Positions 53,001-62,700 of a stretch of DNA of 64,000 nt are shown here, in pieces. Source of the DNA: Maribacter_C sp047345145 (GTDB lineage Bacteria; Bacteroidota; Bacteroidia; Flavobacteriales; Flavobacteriaceae). Below the pieces are notes generated by a model. It did not search any database and was not told the DNA's origin. It saw nothing but the letters and a program-made list of their open reading frames with translations. The stretch lies in NCBI RefSeq assembly GCF_047345145.1, contig NZ_JBLFER010000005.1:62001-126000 (forward strand). The letters are read 5' to 3'. The stretch's first letter is position 1. Each line of letters starts with the position of its first letter. Both the position numbers and the translations under genes were made by a program.

Positions 53001-53319
53001 GGTCTTGAATATTAGCTTCAGTAGTAACATCCTTGAATTTGAGTTTACCTTGGTTTAAATAAAGTTTATCAAAACCTTGATTGGAAGTGAAATATAGATC
53101 TGCTAAGCCATCATTGTTGAAATCTGCTATTGCGACTCCAGCGCCATTGTAATAGTACAAATAGGTCAGAATGTTTAGTTCTGTACTGGGAATAAGCTCG
53201 TTTTTGAATTCAACGCCAGTTACAGAAGAATCTAGCTTTCGAAATCGTTTTAGTTCGCTTTTGGTGCAGGAAAGAAAGAGAAAAAACACAGCTATAAAAA
53301 TACCAAAACCGCTTTTCAT
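50014..53319 (-). CDS. CRTAC1-like FG-GAP/UnbV repeat lipoprotein (copy 1 of 3, first gene of operon)
   Basis: This 1101-aa protein has the lipoprotein signal FLFLSC (Cys18). FG-GAP repeats carry DFNNDGLAD near the start, DINSDGLLD and DYDLDGDLD. A UnbV domain lies at about 520-595 (TTRGYLSATPP), followed by more repeats with DLNNDGLDD and DMDNDDDKD. It heads six co-directional genes with gaps or overlaps of at most 10 bp. A promoter-like TAACTTTC with TTG 21 bp upstream lies about 60 bp before the start. Confidence 0.85.
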   Translation of the reverse strand: MKSGFGIFIAVFFLFLSCTKSELKRFRKLDSSVTGVEFKNELIPSTELNILTYLYYYNGAGVAIADFNNDGLADLYFTSNQGFDKLYLNQGKLKFKDVTTEANIQDLNTWSTGVTHVDINSDGLLDIYVCKASGYRALKGKNLLYINQGSNSDGVPTFKEDAASYGLDFAGLSTQAAFFDYDLDGDLDMYLLNHSVHPNNSYGSGSLRNGYDPKSGDILFRNDDKMFVDVSYEANIFQGKIGYGLGLGISDVNTDGYPDIYVGNDFYENDYLYINQKNGTFKEIISSDSKKLGHTSHYSMGNDIADINNDGLTDILSMDMLPRNPETYKTSGLEFPYSTYENYLKNGYAPQYMQNTLHLNLGNTSFSEIAHLSGISATEWSWGGLLADFDNDGYKDIFVSNGIKGATNNMDFIQFISNDLIQKKIDKGMSEQDLELIKKIPETKVPNYFFKNLRNLQFEDTTKQWFSEEPTFSNGCAYADLDNDGDLDLVINNVNEKAFILENQDVSATKQHYLDINFEGTKQNPFGYGAKIIGYTSNKKIYQENFTTRGYLSATPPIVHLGLGEMSSLDSLKVIWPNGFCQTLSQVSVDQTLTMKVAEATNLHTYDSKAKKKNSFTKIDSVISFEHNDRTSIEFLRDPLVPWANTNEGPDISVSDLNNDGLDDFFIGGAKGQASRLYLQKDFGEFGEAQNDLFLEDAKSEDTAHVFFDMDNDDDKDLLVVSGGNEFKSGKPLHPKLYINANGSFTKDTLQFNNLEVNASKVLAEDFNNDGHIDVLITSDHVPWQFSESPKQYLFQNDGKGNFKDISKVISKDFQLIGNVKDAAWIDLDNNGFKDLILVGHWMPISIFYNDGSSFKLQKNNNLQNTHGLWNCILTTDFDKDGDIDFIAGNWGLNSKFQASLTEPITIYNYDYDMNGTNDPVVTYFKEDREIPFASKEALVKQLPSLNKKFLSYKSFANATLEDLFSKEKIDAANKKQVFELASMYFENNGQGEFLGKKLPLIAQNSNVHDIASEDFDNDGFSDILLVGNNYEISTQLGRMDASHGVLLKYAKSGDFIWDSEVEIGVSGPARRIKSIIIKNKKHYIVTINNDTPIFLLKNDE

Positions 53320-53375
53320 AATTCACCGAAGAATAACACGCAATATACGTAATCTTTGATGAAGCGAGAAGTTGC

Positions 53376-53383
53376 GAAAGTTA
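53376..53383 (-). promoter_or_regulatory. Possible promoter of the six-gene lipoprotein operon
   Basis: On the minus strand TAACTTTC matches the -7 box TAnnTTTG at seven of eight positions. TTG (53407-53405) precedes it by 21 nt. Predicted leader about 50 nt to the ATG at 53319. Confidence 0.35.
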
Positions 53384-53451
53384 ATCTTTATAGACTAAAT
53401 GCTACAATTTTCTAACTAGAATACATTTTTAGCATATGTAGTGTTAGTATA

Positions 53452-53459
53452 TAGTTTTA
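53452..53459 (+). promoter_or_regulatory. Possible -7 box (TAGTTTTA) for the symporter gene
   Basis: TAGTTTTA matches TAnnTTTG at seven of eight positions. Transcription would then begin about 53466, exactly at the inverted repeat that follows. Confidence 0.3.
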
Positions 53460-53466
53460 GATGTGC

Positions 53467-53500
53467 TTTCTCTAAAGAAAATCCAATATATTTAGAGAAA
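53467..53500. promoter_or_regulatory. Perfect 10-bp inverted repeat before the symporter gene
   Basis: TTTCTCTAAA (53467-53476) and TTTAGAGAAA (53491-53500) are exact reverse complements separated by 14 bp, ending 22 bp before the ATG at 53523. It could be a dimeric-regulator operator or a hairpin in the mRNA leader. It has no central CpG and so does not look like the LacI-type site near susC. Confidence 0.5.
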
Positions 53501-53522
53501 TAATCAAACCAAGTTTATTCTA

Positions 53523-55109
53523 ATGTTAGGAATCATTTCGTTTTTAGGATTTACCATTTTAGTAGCGGTAATTGCATATCTATCAACAAGGAAAACCAAT
53601 GAAAAATCCTCCGATGGATATTTCTTGGGAGGACGAAGCCTAACGGCAGGTGTTATTGCAGGTTCATTGTTGTTGACAAACCTTTCTACCGAGCAAATCG
53701 TGGGGCTAAATGGTGATGCCTATCGAGATGGTATTTTGGTAATGGCTTGGGAAACTTTGGCAGCCATTGCCATGGTAATTTGTGCAATTTATCTCTTGCC
53801 GAGATATTTAAAAGGTGGTATTAGTACAATTCCGACATATTTGGAAAGAAGGTTTGATACAACTACTAAGGCCTTGACCTCTGGTTTGTTTTTGAGTGGT
53901 TATGCTATCGTTCTTCTGCCTATTGTTTTGTATTCGGGTTCTTTAGCGATCAGTGGAATGTTTAATTTGCCAGGTAAATTGGGGATTTCTGAATGGGCTT
54001 CTATTTGGGTTTGTGTTTGGAGTATTGGAGTCATTGGTAGTATTTATGCCATTTTCGGAGGACTTAAAGCAGTTGCAGTATCGGATAGTATAAATGCTAT
54101 TGGACTACTAATAGGAGGTCTTTTAATTCCTGTTTTTGGACTGTTGGCGATTAGTGATGACAATAGTATTCTAGGGGGAATCACAAAATTGACTACAGAG
54201 CATCCAGAAAAATTCAATGCTATTGGTTCTGATACTTCAAGTATCCCTTTTCATACCATTTTTACGGGAATGGTCTTGGTGCAGTTGTTTTATTGGGGAA
54301 GCAATCAACAGATAATTCAACGCGCTCTTGGCGCAAAGAATTTAGCTGAAGGCCAAAAGGGATTGATGCTAGCAGCTTTTTTTAAAATATTAGGTCCGAT
54401 AATTGTGGTTTTGCCCGGTATCATTGCATTTCACATGTTTGACGGTCAATTGGAACGGCCAGATCAAGCCTACCCGAAATTGGTAGCTCAAGTATTGCCG
54501 GCAGGTTTTGTTGGCTTCTTTGCAGCGGTACTTTTTGGAGCTATTTTGAGTTCTTTTAATAGTGCTCTAAATAGCTGTGTTACGCTTTTTGGAATAGACA
54601 TTTATAAAGAATACATTGACAAAGAGGCACCGGAAGAAAAGGTAGTTGCATATGGCAAACGATTTGGAATCGGATTGGCTCTTTTCGCAATGGTTTTGGC
54701 GCCATTTCTGTACTACGCTTCGGATGGTCTTTTTGGATATTTACAGCAAGTAAACGGAGCATATAGTGTTCCTATTTTGACGGCAATTGTTGTTGGCTTC
54801 TTGTCAAAGCGTGTTCCAGCTATTGCCGCAAAAGCAGGGATTATTTTTGCTTTCGTTCTATATGTAGCCTATATTATTTTATCAAGAGGATTTGGGATAG
54901 AATGGTTACCCCACATGCTGGATATGCAGGCGATTACTTGCGTGGGGACTGTTGTTTTAATGCTTGTTATTGGAATGATTAAGCCAAGGGAAACTGATTA
55001 CATACAGCAGTATACAAATGACGTGGATATTACGAATTGGAAGTATGTAAAACCTGTTGGTGTTATAATTACTTTAGTGGTAGTAAGCACTTACATAATT
55101 TTTAGATAA
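53523..55109 (+). CDS. Sodium:solute symporter (SSS/SLC5 family), probable xylose or pentose transporter
   Basis: This 528-aa protein has about 13-14 membrane helices. The N-terminal part shows family marks: GGRSLTAGVIAGSLLLTN, STEQIVGLNGDAYRDG and IPTYLERRFDTTTK, as in sugar-transporting SGLT/vSGLT relatives. Later, GGLKAVAVSDSINAIG and FGAILSSFNSALNS are also typical. It couples uptake to Na+ across the inner membrane. It converges on xylA and lies beside xylB and a SusCD pair, so xylose or a xylose-containing sugar is the best guess; glucose or inositol cannot be excluded. Regulated possibly through the inverted repeat just upstream. Confidence 0.88.
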   Translation: MLGIISFLGFTILVAVIAYLSTRKTNEKSSDGYFLGGRSLTAGVIAGSLLLTNLSTEQIVGLNGDAYRDGILVMAWETLAAIAMVICAIYLLPRYLKGGISTIPTYLERRFDTTTKALTSGLFLSGYAIVLLPIVLYSGSLAISGMFNLPGKLGISEWASIWVCVWSIGVIGSIYAIFGGLKAVAVSDSINAIGLLIGGLLIPVFGLLAISDDNSILGGITKLTTEHPEKFNAIGSDTSSIPFHTIFTGMVLVQLFYWGSNQQIIQRALGAKNLAEGQKGLMLAAFFKILGPIIVVLPGIIAFHMFDGQLERPDQAYPKLVAQVLPAGFVGFFAAVLFGAILSSFNSALNSCVTLFGIDIYKEYIDKEAPEEKVVAYGKRFGIGLALFAMVLAPFLYYASDGLFGYLQQVNGAYSVPILTAIVVGFLSKRVPAIAAKAGIIFAFVLYVAYIILSRGFGIEWLPHMLDMQAITCVGTVVLMLVIGMIKPRETDYIQQYTNDVDITNWKYVKPVGVIITLVVVSTYIIFR

Positions 55110-55133
55110 GCGCTAATCTAAAGTATTAGAATT

Positions 55134-55167
55134 AAAAAAAACGACCCTCAAAAGGGCCGGTTTTTTT
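55134..55167. terminator. Bidirectional terminator between symporter and xylA
   Basis: AAAAAAAC..CCCT-caaa-AGGG..GGTTTTTTT forms a stem with an A-run on one side and a T-run on the other, between the two convergent genes. It works as an intrinsic terminator in both directions. Confidence 0.85.
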
Positions 55168-55203
55168 AAATGTTGCTTGAGCAAAGTAATCAATTACTCT
55201 TCT

Positions 55204-56529
55204 CTAAATATATTGATTCACAATATTTTCAAACAATTCTTGCTTTCCACTTTGTAGTTCAAGTTCACCGTTCTCTTTGGCAATTTCATATAAAGCTTTA
55301 AAGTCCAATTTTCCATCTTCGAAATCTTTTCCTTTTCCTGAATCAAACGAGCTGTATCTTTTTTCGCGAAGAGAATCATATGGAGAAGCAGAAATGATTT
55401 TGTCCGCAACCAATAAGGCTCTGGCAAAAGTATCTGCACCTCCAATATGTGCGTGGAAAACATCATCCATATCTGTGGAATTCCTTCTAATTTTGGCATC
55501 AAAGTTAATACCACCTCCTTGCAATCCTCCGGCTTTAAGGAATACCAGCATTGCCTCAGTAACTTCTGTAATATTATTTGGAAATTGATCGGTATCCCAA
55601 CCATTCTGATAATCACCCCGGTTGGCATCTATACTTCCTAACATTCCGTGTGCAGCAGCTATTTCTAATTCGTGCTGCATAGTATGACTTGCCAAGGTAG
55701 CATGGTTAACTTCGATATTGAGCTTAAAATCATCTTGTAATCCATATTGATGTAAAAAACCAACGACGGTTGCACAATCGAAATCATATTGGTGCTTCAT
55801 CGGCTCCATAGGTTTTGGTTCAATAAAGAAATTTCCCTTAAAACCATGGGCTCTTGCGTAGTCTCTTGCCATTCCTAAGAACCTTCCCATATGGTCTAGT
55901 TCTCGTTTCATATCAGTATTCAAAAGTGACATATAACCTTCACGACCTCCCCAGAAAACATAATTTTCACCACCCATTTCTATGGTAGCATCTAGAGCTA
56001 ATTTTATTTGTCCGCCTGCTCGAGCAAGAACATTAAAATCAGGGTTTGTTGAAGCTCCGTTCATATAACGTGGATTGGAAAAGCAGTTTGCTGTACCCCA
56101 TAATAATTTAACGCCTGATTCTGCTTTCTTTTCTTTGATGTAGTCGACAATAGTAGCTAGTCTTTTTTCTGATTCCGCGAAGGTTGGGGCTTCATGTATT
56201 AAATCAAAATCATGAAAACAGAAATAATCAAAACCCATTTTGGTAATGAATTCAAAAGCAGCATCAGCCTTTTCTTTGGCTGCTTCAACAGCATCAGTAG
56301 GTTTATCCCAAGGAAAGTTTTGTGTGCCAGGTCCGAATGGATCTGCTCCTTGTCCGCAGAATGTATGCCAGTAAGCAATAGCAAATTTAAAATGCTCACG
56401 CATGGTTTTGCCTGCTACAATTTGATCAGCATTATAATATTTAAAGGCTAAAGGATTATCTGAATCTTTGCCTTCGAATTTAATTTCACCGATTCCTTTA
56501 AAATATTCCTTATCTCCTATGATCGCCAT
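55204..56529 (-). CDS. xylA: Xylose isomerase
   Basis: This 441-aa protein has the length of class II xylose isomerases. Catalytic and metal residues are all present: His106 and Asp109 (FHDFD), Glu237 and Lys239 (FIEPKP), Glu273 and His276 (EVNH), Asp301 (SIDAN), Asp312/Asp314 (WDTD) and Asp344 (NFDAK). It converts D-xylose to D-xylulose in the cytoplasm with two divalent metals. xylB ends one base before its start, so they form an operon with xylB first. Confidence 0.97.
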   Translation of the reverse strand: MAIIGDKEYFKGIGEIKFEGKDSDNPLAFKYYNADQIVAGKTMREHFKFAIAYWHTFCGQGADPFGPGTQNFPWDKPTDAVEAAKEKADAAFEFITKMGFDYFCFHDFDLIHEAPTFAESEKRLATIVDYIKEKKAESGVKLLWGTANCFSNPRYMNGASTNPDFNVLARAGGQIKLALDATIEMGGENYVFWGGREGYMSLLNTDMKRELDHMGRFLGMARDYARAHGFKGNFFIEPKPMEPMKHQYDFDCATVVGFLHQYGLQDDFKLNIEVNHATLASHTMQHELEIAAAHGMLGSIDANRGDYQNGWDTDQFPNNITEVTEAMLVFLKAGGLQGGGINFDAKIRRNSTDMDDVFHAHIGGADTFARALLVADKIISASPYDSLREKRYSSFDSGKGKDFEDGKLDFKALYEIAKENGELELQSGKQELFENIVNQYI

Positions 56530-56530
56530 A

Positions 56531-58015
56531 TTAGTTGTTTTTTAAAAATTGTTTTAATTTATTTTTCCAATTTTGATACGCCTTATGGTAAGCTTCTTTT
56601 TTATCAGAAGGTTTAAAACCCATAACATGGTCATTATCCATCATTTGTTTGCCGAAAGTGTCGAAATCACCTTTATGTAATTGACAAGCCCGGGCAGCAC
56701 CTATTGCTCCTGTTGTATTGTAAATTTCTATCTCTTGTCCGATTAGGGTTGCTATTGTATTTGAGAAAATATCAGAACGAAAAAGGTTGTCATTTCCTAC
56801 TCGAATTACTTTTGGTGTAATTCCATCTGAGGTCATGATTTCCATTCCATATACAAAAGAAAACGCGATGCCTTCTAGTGCAGCCCTGCAAAGATGTGCT
56901 TTGGTATGGTTGTTTAAGTTAACATCTGATAGTTGAGTGCCTATTATTTTGTTGTCTAACATACGCTCAGAGCCATTGCCGAAAGGATGAATCATAACTC
57001 CATCGCAACCAATAGGTATTGAGACGGCCAGTTCATTCATTTCATCATAAGACGACACTTTTAAATTGTTTAATAGCCATCGGTATTGAATGCCAGCTCC
57101 ATTAATACATAAAAGTTTGCCAATTCGAGGTTTTGCTTTGTTGTAATTGACATGTGCAAAATTATTAACACGTGAACTTTCCTTAACGGAAAGGTTATCC
57201 GTTATAGCGTATACAACACCAGAGGTCCCTCCAGTCGCGGCAACTTCACCAGGATTGAATACACTTAAAGACAAGGCATTGTTTGGTTGATCACCTGCAC
57301 GATATAAAATAGGTGTGTTAATTGCCAAACCTGATTCTGAAGCTCCTTTTTGCGAAACTTTCCCTTGTATTGAAAAAGTATTCTTTATTTCAGGGACAAA
57401 TTCTTTGTTGATTCCATAATGTTCTAGTAGCCAATCAGCGATTGAATTTTGTTTGAAATCCCAAAAAATCCCTTCTGATAAACCTGAAATTGTAGAACAG
57501 ATTTCACCTCCTAATTTATAAGCGATATAATCACCAGGCAGCATGAATTTATAAATCTTATTATATACTTCAGGTTCATTTTCTTTTACCCATTTTAGTT
57601 TCGAAGCTGTGAAATTTCCCGGGGAGTTTAGTAGTTGCTCAGCACACTTCTCTTGACCTAAATCATTAAAGGCTTTTTGGCCAATCTCAACGGCACGACT
57701 ATCACACCAGATGATAGAATCTCGTAAAGGGTTTCCGCGTTTATCTACCACCACTAAACCATGCATTTGATATGAAATTCCAATTCCCGTTATACTCTCC
57801 GCTTTGATGTTATTCTCCTTTAATAGTCTTTTCGTCGCATTACAAATATAAAGCCACCAGGTATCAGGGTCTTGTTCTGCCCAGCCATTTTGAACGGCTT
57901 TCATTTCCATTTCTATTTTAGGCTCACTAGTTAAAGCAACGGTTTTTCCACTTGAAATAGTGACAAGTGCCGCTTTAATTGAAGAACTTCCGATATCATA
58001 TCCGATCGAATACAT
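56531..58015 (-). CDS. xylB: Xylulokinase (FGGY family)
   Basis: This 494-aa FGGY carbohydrate kinase has the N-terminal phosphate-binding DIGSSSIKAAL (7-17), substrate-contact QMHGLV (83-88), the predicted catalytic base Asp242 in GDQPNNA, and the ATP-site TGGTSG (261-266). It phosphorylates D-xylulose to xylulose-5-phosphate for the pentose phosphate pathway. Its place one base upstream of xylA makes the assignment firm. A terminator separates it from susD, so expression relies on read-through or a promoter in the 65 bp between terminator and ATG. Confidence 0.95.
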   Translation of the reverse strand: MYSIGYDIGSSSIKAALVTISSGKTVALTSEPKIEMEMKAVQNGWAEQDPDTWWLYICNATKRLLKENNIKAESITGIGISYQMHGLVVVDKRGNPLRDSIIWCDSRAVEIGQKAFNDLGQEKCAEQLLNSPGNFTASKLKWVKENEPEVYNKIYKFMLPGDYIAYKLGGEICSTISGLSEGIFWDFKQNSIADWLLEHYGINKEFVPEIKNTFSIQGKVSQKGASESGLAINTPILYRAGDQPNNALSLSVFNPGEVAATGGTSGVVYAITDNLSVKESSRVNNFAHVNYNKAKPRIGKLLCINGAGIQYRWLLNNLKVSSYDEMNELAVSIPIGCDGVMIHPFGNGSERMLDNKIIGTQLSDVNLNNHTKAHLCRAALEGIAFSFVYGMEIMTSDGITPKVIRVGNDNLFRSDIFSNTIATLIGQEIEIYNTTGAIGAARACQLHKGDFDTFGKQMMDNDHVMGFKPSDKKEAYHKAYQNWKNKLKQFLKNN

Positions 58016-58082
58016 TTATTCCTTTTGAGATAGGTTGAAAAGACAAGTTATTGTTTTTGTTTTGATTGACAAATAGCCCAAC

Positions 58083-58119
58083 AAAAAAAGCCCCGATGAA
58101 ATTTCATCAGGGCTTTTTA
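58083..58119 (-). terminator. Terminator/attenuator between susD and xylB
   Basis: AGCCCCGATGAA and TTTCATCAGGGCT form a 12- to 13-bp stem with one mismatch. Flanking A- and T-runs make it work on the minus strand after the susD stop at 58141. Confidence 0.85.
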
Positions 58120-58140
58120 GACACTTAAAAATGTATATCC

Positions 58141-59769
58141 TTAGTATCCTGGGTTTTGAACTAAGTTAGGATTAAGAATGATCTGCGTTGCTGGAATTGG
58201 AAACAAGTTACGATCTGTATTACCTACAGCGGCAGGGTCTTTAAATTCCCAATCACGTGTATATTGACCAAAACGAATTAAATCATTACGTCTCCAGAAC
58301 TCACAATAAAGCTCTCTTCCTCTTTCAGCAAGTATATCGCTTTCTGTAACTGAACCTAATGGCGAAGCTTTGCGAATTACTCGTAATGCATTAACCATTG
58401 CCGTAGCATCTCCTCCACTTCGCAACATCGCCTCAGCTCTCATCAAATAGGCATCAGAATATCTGAAGAAAATTTCATGCTCCGTAAAACCGCCATAACG
58501 GGGGTTATATTTCATAACACGAATACCTCTGACTTCATTGTTATCTATTAAACTACTAGAACCTGTAACGGTGCTGGTAAATTCACGAGTGAAATCCAAT
58601 GGAGCTCCACCTCTTTCTTGTAAAGCCGAACCGTCTAAACCATATTGTTGACCAATTAAAAATCCATTTCCAACATTTGAACCATCTTCAAAACCGCCAT
58701 TATCAGTAGTGCCATCAACTCCTGAGAAAGGAACTCCATTAAGAGGAACTCCACCGCGACGTTCTTCCTGACCGTCTAAAAGAGCACCATCAAGAGTTTC
58801 TGATCTATTACTGTTAGGGTCACCTTCAAATAAATCGTAATACTCGGCTAGTGTACTAAAGCCGTTCCAGCCACCTCCACCAATACCGGTAGAGTTATAG
58901 TGTAAGCCGTTGAAAATTCTATTTCCAACACCTGTATTCACATACCAAATAGTTTCAGTATCACTGGTATTTCTGAAAATGTCAAAATATCCATCTTGCA
59001 GGGCGTAATTATCCGCATCGATTTCATCAACTAAAGAAATAACTCTGTTCATATCCGAAGCATCTGTAGCTCCTGAACCATTATATATATGTTTGTTTAA
59101 AAGAACTTTAGCAAGTAAATATCTGCCAGCGGCTTTCGTTGCTCTAATGTTATCATCTCCCGCAGAAGAAGTTGGTAAACCGGAGATAGCTGCTTCTAAA
59201 TCAGCTACTATAAAGTCTACGGCAGCAGAACCAGAAAGCACTTCAGGGTCAGCTTGAGATGAAGCCTGTGTGTCTCTGTAAGGAATTTGACCAAAATTGT
59301 CTAATATCACAAACATCGAAAGCGCTCTTAAGAAATTGGCTTGTGCTTTTGCTTCAGCTGAGGAACTTGAACGATCATCAAGAACTTCACTGGCGGTTAA
59401 CTGCAATTCATTCCATTGGTTCCATACGTTTGTGATAAACGAATGATCAGGTGTCCAAGAGTGCTGATGCAATTGTCTCCAAATGCCATTATCACCCCAG
59501 TCAGAACCTCTGGTTGGAATAAGTTGGGCATCGGTAGTAACTTCACTCAATGCGTACAAATTGGCTTGATCTCCTATATAACCTCTGAGAGAGTTGTACA
59601 TAGAATTTACTTGATCATCAGCAAGCGTGGCATCAGTAATTCCTTCAAACCCAGTTGCCAGTATTGAATCTGTTTCTTCAATCTCCAAATCTGTACAGGA
59701 GAATACAAGCGTTGCTGCTGCTATGGAAAGCATCAGCACGTTTCTTTTTGTTTTTAAATAATTCATCAT
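58141..59769 (-). CDS. SusD/RagB-family outer-membrane glycan-binding lipoprotein
   Basis: This 542-aa protein has the lipoprotein signal TLVFSC (Cys25). SusD hallmarks include the TPR-rich N-terminal helices (NQWNELQLTASEVLDD, AQANFLRALSMFVILDNFGQIPY) and the C-terminal RYSDAYLMRAEAMLRSG and RERGRELYCEFWRRNDLIRFG-like segments. It forms the hinged lid of the SusC transporter and binds the sugar outside the cell. Paired with the susC gene 15 bp upstream. Next to xylBA it probably takes up xylose or xylo-oligosaccharides; no xylanase or xylosidase is visible in the window. Confidence 0.95.
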   Translation of the reverse strand: MMNYLKTKRNVLMLSIAAATLVFSCTDLEIEETDSILATGFEGITDATLADDQVNSMYNSLRGYIGDQANLYALSEVTTDAQLIPTRGSDWGDNGIWRQLHQHSWTPDHSFITNVWNQWNELQLTASEVLDDRSSSSAEAKAQANFLRALSMFVILDNFGQIPYRDTQASSQADPEVLSGSAAVDFIVADLEAAISGLPTSSAGDDNIRATKAAGRYLLAKVLLNKHIYNGSGATDASDMNRVISLVDEIDADNYALQDGYFDIFRNTSDTETIWYVNTGVGNRIFNGLHYNSTGIGGGGWNGFSTLAEYYDLFEGDPNSNRSETLDGALLDGQEERRGGVPLNGVPFSGVDGTTDNGGFEDGSNVGNGFLIGQQYGLDGSALQERGGAPLDFTREFTSTVTGSSSLIDNNEVRGIRVMKYNPRYGGFTEHEIFFRYSDAYLMRAEAMLRSGGDATAMVNALRVIRKASPLGSVTESDILAERGRELYCEFWRRNDLIRFGQYTRDWEFKDPAAVGNTDRNLFPIPATQIILNPNLVQNPGY

Positions 59770-59784
59770 TGCAGTTTTTTTTAG

Positions 59785-62700
59785 TTAAAATTTCGCATTC
59801 AAGCCCAAAGTAAAGGTTCTAGGTCTTGGAAAAGAGGTATAATCTATACCTGCACTCGGAATACCAGTTCCTAAATCTCCTGTGCTGGAAGATACTTCTG
59901 GATCTAAACCACTATAGCCGGTAAGAACAAATAAATTTTGTCCATTAAGTGATAAGCGCATCGATTTGAATAAGCCTTCACCACTAACAGGTAGATTATA
60001 TCCGACGGATAAATTTTGTAACCTTACAAAATCTCCTTTTTCTAAGTACAAAGTGGAAACTTCTTGCGAAGTAAGTTCAAGCGCATCAGGGGTAGCGTTT
60101 CTTGAAGTTTCAAATGTAGGTCTGTTCAAGAAGGCATTCGCTGTGTTGTTATAAATATAAAAACCGAATTGACCTGCAAAGAAAGCAGATGCATCGAAAC
60201 GACCAGCGTTGAAATTTAAAGAAAGACCTGTAGTAATATCTGGTAGTGCATCTTTATCTACGAAACCTTTGTCATCAGCTGAAAAATTTGGAACTCCGCT
60301 GGCATCTTCAGAATACTCTGCCATATAGAAAGAAAATAAAGATCTACCTTCTCCTAAACGTTGAGCAAACGCTCCTGTAAGGCCAGGACCGTTGATAGCT
60401 CCAAAGTCGGCTGTAGTTCCATTAAGACCTTCAACAACGTTGTTGTTGTATGCAATATTGAAATCTACAGAGAAACCCACTTTATCAGTTTGAACTAAAT
60501 CATATCCTAGAGCCAATTCGACACCTTGGTTTATGATAGTTCCGTTTTCTAAGTTGCTAAATTTAAAAGGGTCAAATGCCGGTGCAGCAGCGGCTTGACG
60601 AAATAAAAGATCATTTGTTTCTTTGCGATATACATCCACAGAACCTCTAAAACGGTCCGCGTTAAATCCAAAGTCAATACCTAAGTTATAATCTGTTGTC
60701 GACTCCCATTTTAAATCAGGGTTTTGAACCGCAACAGTTTCAATACCTGGTCGAACAACAATTCCATCATTCGAAATGCCCGCACCACCAAAACGTTGTC
60801 TTTTCAAATAGTTGGCATAACCCAAACCACCTTGGTTACCGGTTACACCTGCACTTAATCTTAATTTAAGGGTTGAAACATTATCTCCAACAAAATCTTC
60901 TTCACTTAGCTTCCAGGCAAATGCACCAGAAGGGAAAATACCATATTTATTATTTGTACCAAAACGTGAAGAACCATCAGCTCTTACCGTTGCTGTAAAA
61001 AGAAATTTATTATTTAGAGAATAATTAACACGACCAAAGAATGATTGAAGTTCGTCTGTGTTATTAAAGGTATCTAACCAAAATGAACGGAAATTACTGA
61101 CCCCCCCGTTAGGTATAGTTCCAGTGTTATCAAAAGGTAAAAGTACATTGACAAAATTATTGCCACTACCATTTTCATCATACCCCAATTGTTGAAAATT
61201 TGTAAGTAAGTTTGAAAAACTTTCTGCATTTTCTTCAATAAGTTGGAACATTTGATTCAAATCGGTTCCTCCGCCTCCCCATCCTTGGGAGTTGTATCCT
61301 TGTCTTTGGAAATCTTGAAAAGAATAACCTACAAGAGCTTTTAAGTTTGAGTCCCCAAAATCTTTGTCGTAAGTTAAGGTTACATCTAATAATTTACTGG
61401 TAGCTTCTAGGGTGTTATATGAGGCCTGACCATTCCCCGTAATTCTACCATTATTTAAATAACCGCCTGATGCAACAGAACTTGCAAAAGCATCAGAATT
61501 ATCATAACCCACACTTACTCGGGCCATAAGCGATTCTACGATGTCATATTCAGCAGCAGCATTTACTAACAGACGATCGGTAATAGTTTGAGCTTCAAAA
61601 CTTGCTAAGATATTGGCAGGGTTTAAGCGGTTACCATCAATGGAGAACCCTGGTTCATTCGGCCATGTTGGAGGCGCTGAGTATGCAGCACCTATGAGGT
61701 TACCGCTGGCACCAGCACCGCCACTAATGGCAGGAGCTTGATCTTCAACACGTGAAATAGAAGCTTGAACGCTTAAGCGTAATTTGTCATTAAGAAAACG
61801 ATGGGCGGCATTAATTCTACCAGTAACTCTTTCTTGACCAGATTTTTCTATAATACCAAGTTGTCGTCCGTAAGAAAAGGTAGCACGTACGTTACCTTTT
61901 CCGTAATTATTTGAATATGATAAGTTATTGTTAGTAGAGGCAGCAGTTCGTGTAATCACATCTTGCCAGTCAGTATCAGAACCAGTATTGTCGTCAAAAG
62001 TAGGAACGGGTTCGTTTCTTAAAGCTAAATTTTGAGCTCTATATTCCGCGGCGTTGAATAAATCGTACTCATTTGCGGGAGAAGAGATGCTTAAATCACT
62101 ACTCCATTCAAATGTACCACCTTGGCTACCTTTACCACTTTTTGTAGTAATAATAACAACACCATTTGCACCTCTAGAACCATAAATAGCGGTAGCAGAA
62201 CCATCTTTTAAGATAGACATGCTCTCAATATCATTCGGGTTGATAAAGTTTAATGGGTTTCTGGCAGAATCTCCACCATCAACAATACCACCAGCATTGG
62301 GCGTAGTGCCTTCATCAGATAGTGGAACACCATCAACAACAAATAATGGATTGTTATTAGAACGAATTGAGTTAGAACCACGAATTCTAATAGCAATACC
62401 AGCTCCTGGCTCACCACTTGATTGTGAAATCTGAACCCCAGCTGTTTTACCCTGAATCAACTGTTCTGGTGAGGAAATGATACCTCCGTTGAAATCTTCA
62501 GAAGTAACAGCCGTAACTGAGCCTGTAGCATCTTTTACGGTTGTCGTACCGTATCCAATAACTACCACTTCTTCTAATGCTTCTGCATCTTCTTGCATGG
62601 TTACATTAATGGATGATTGCCCATTGACAGCAATTTCTTGTGTTTTGAAGCCCACATAGCTGTATACTAAGGTGGCATCACTTTCTGCGTTAATGGTGTA

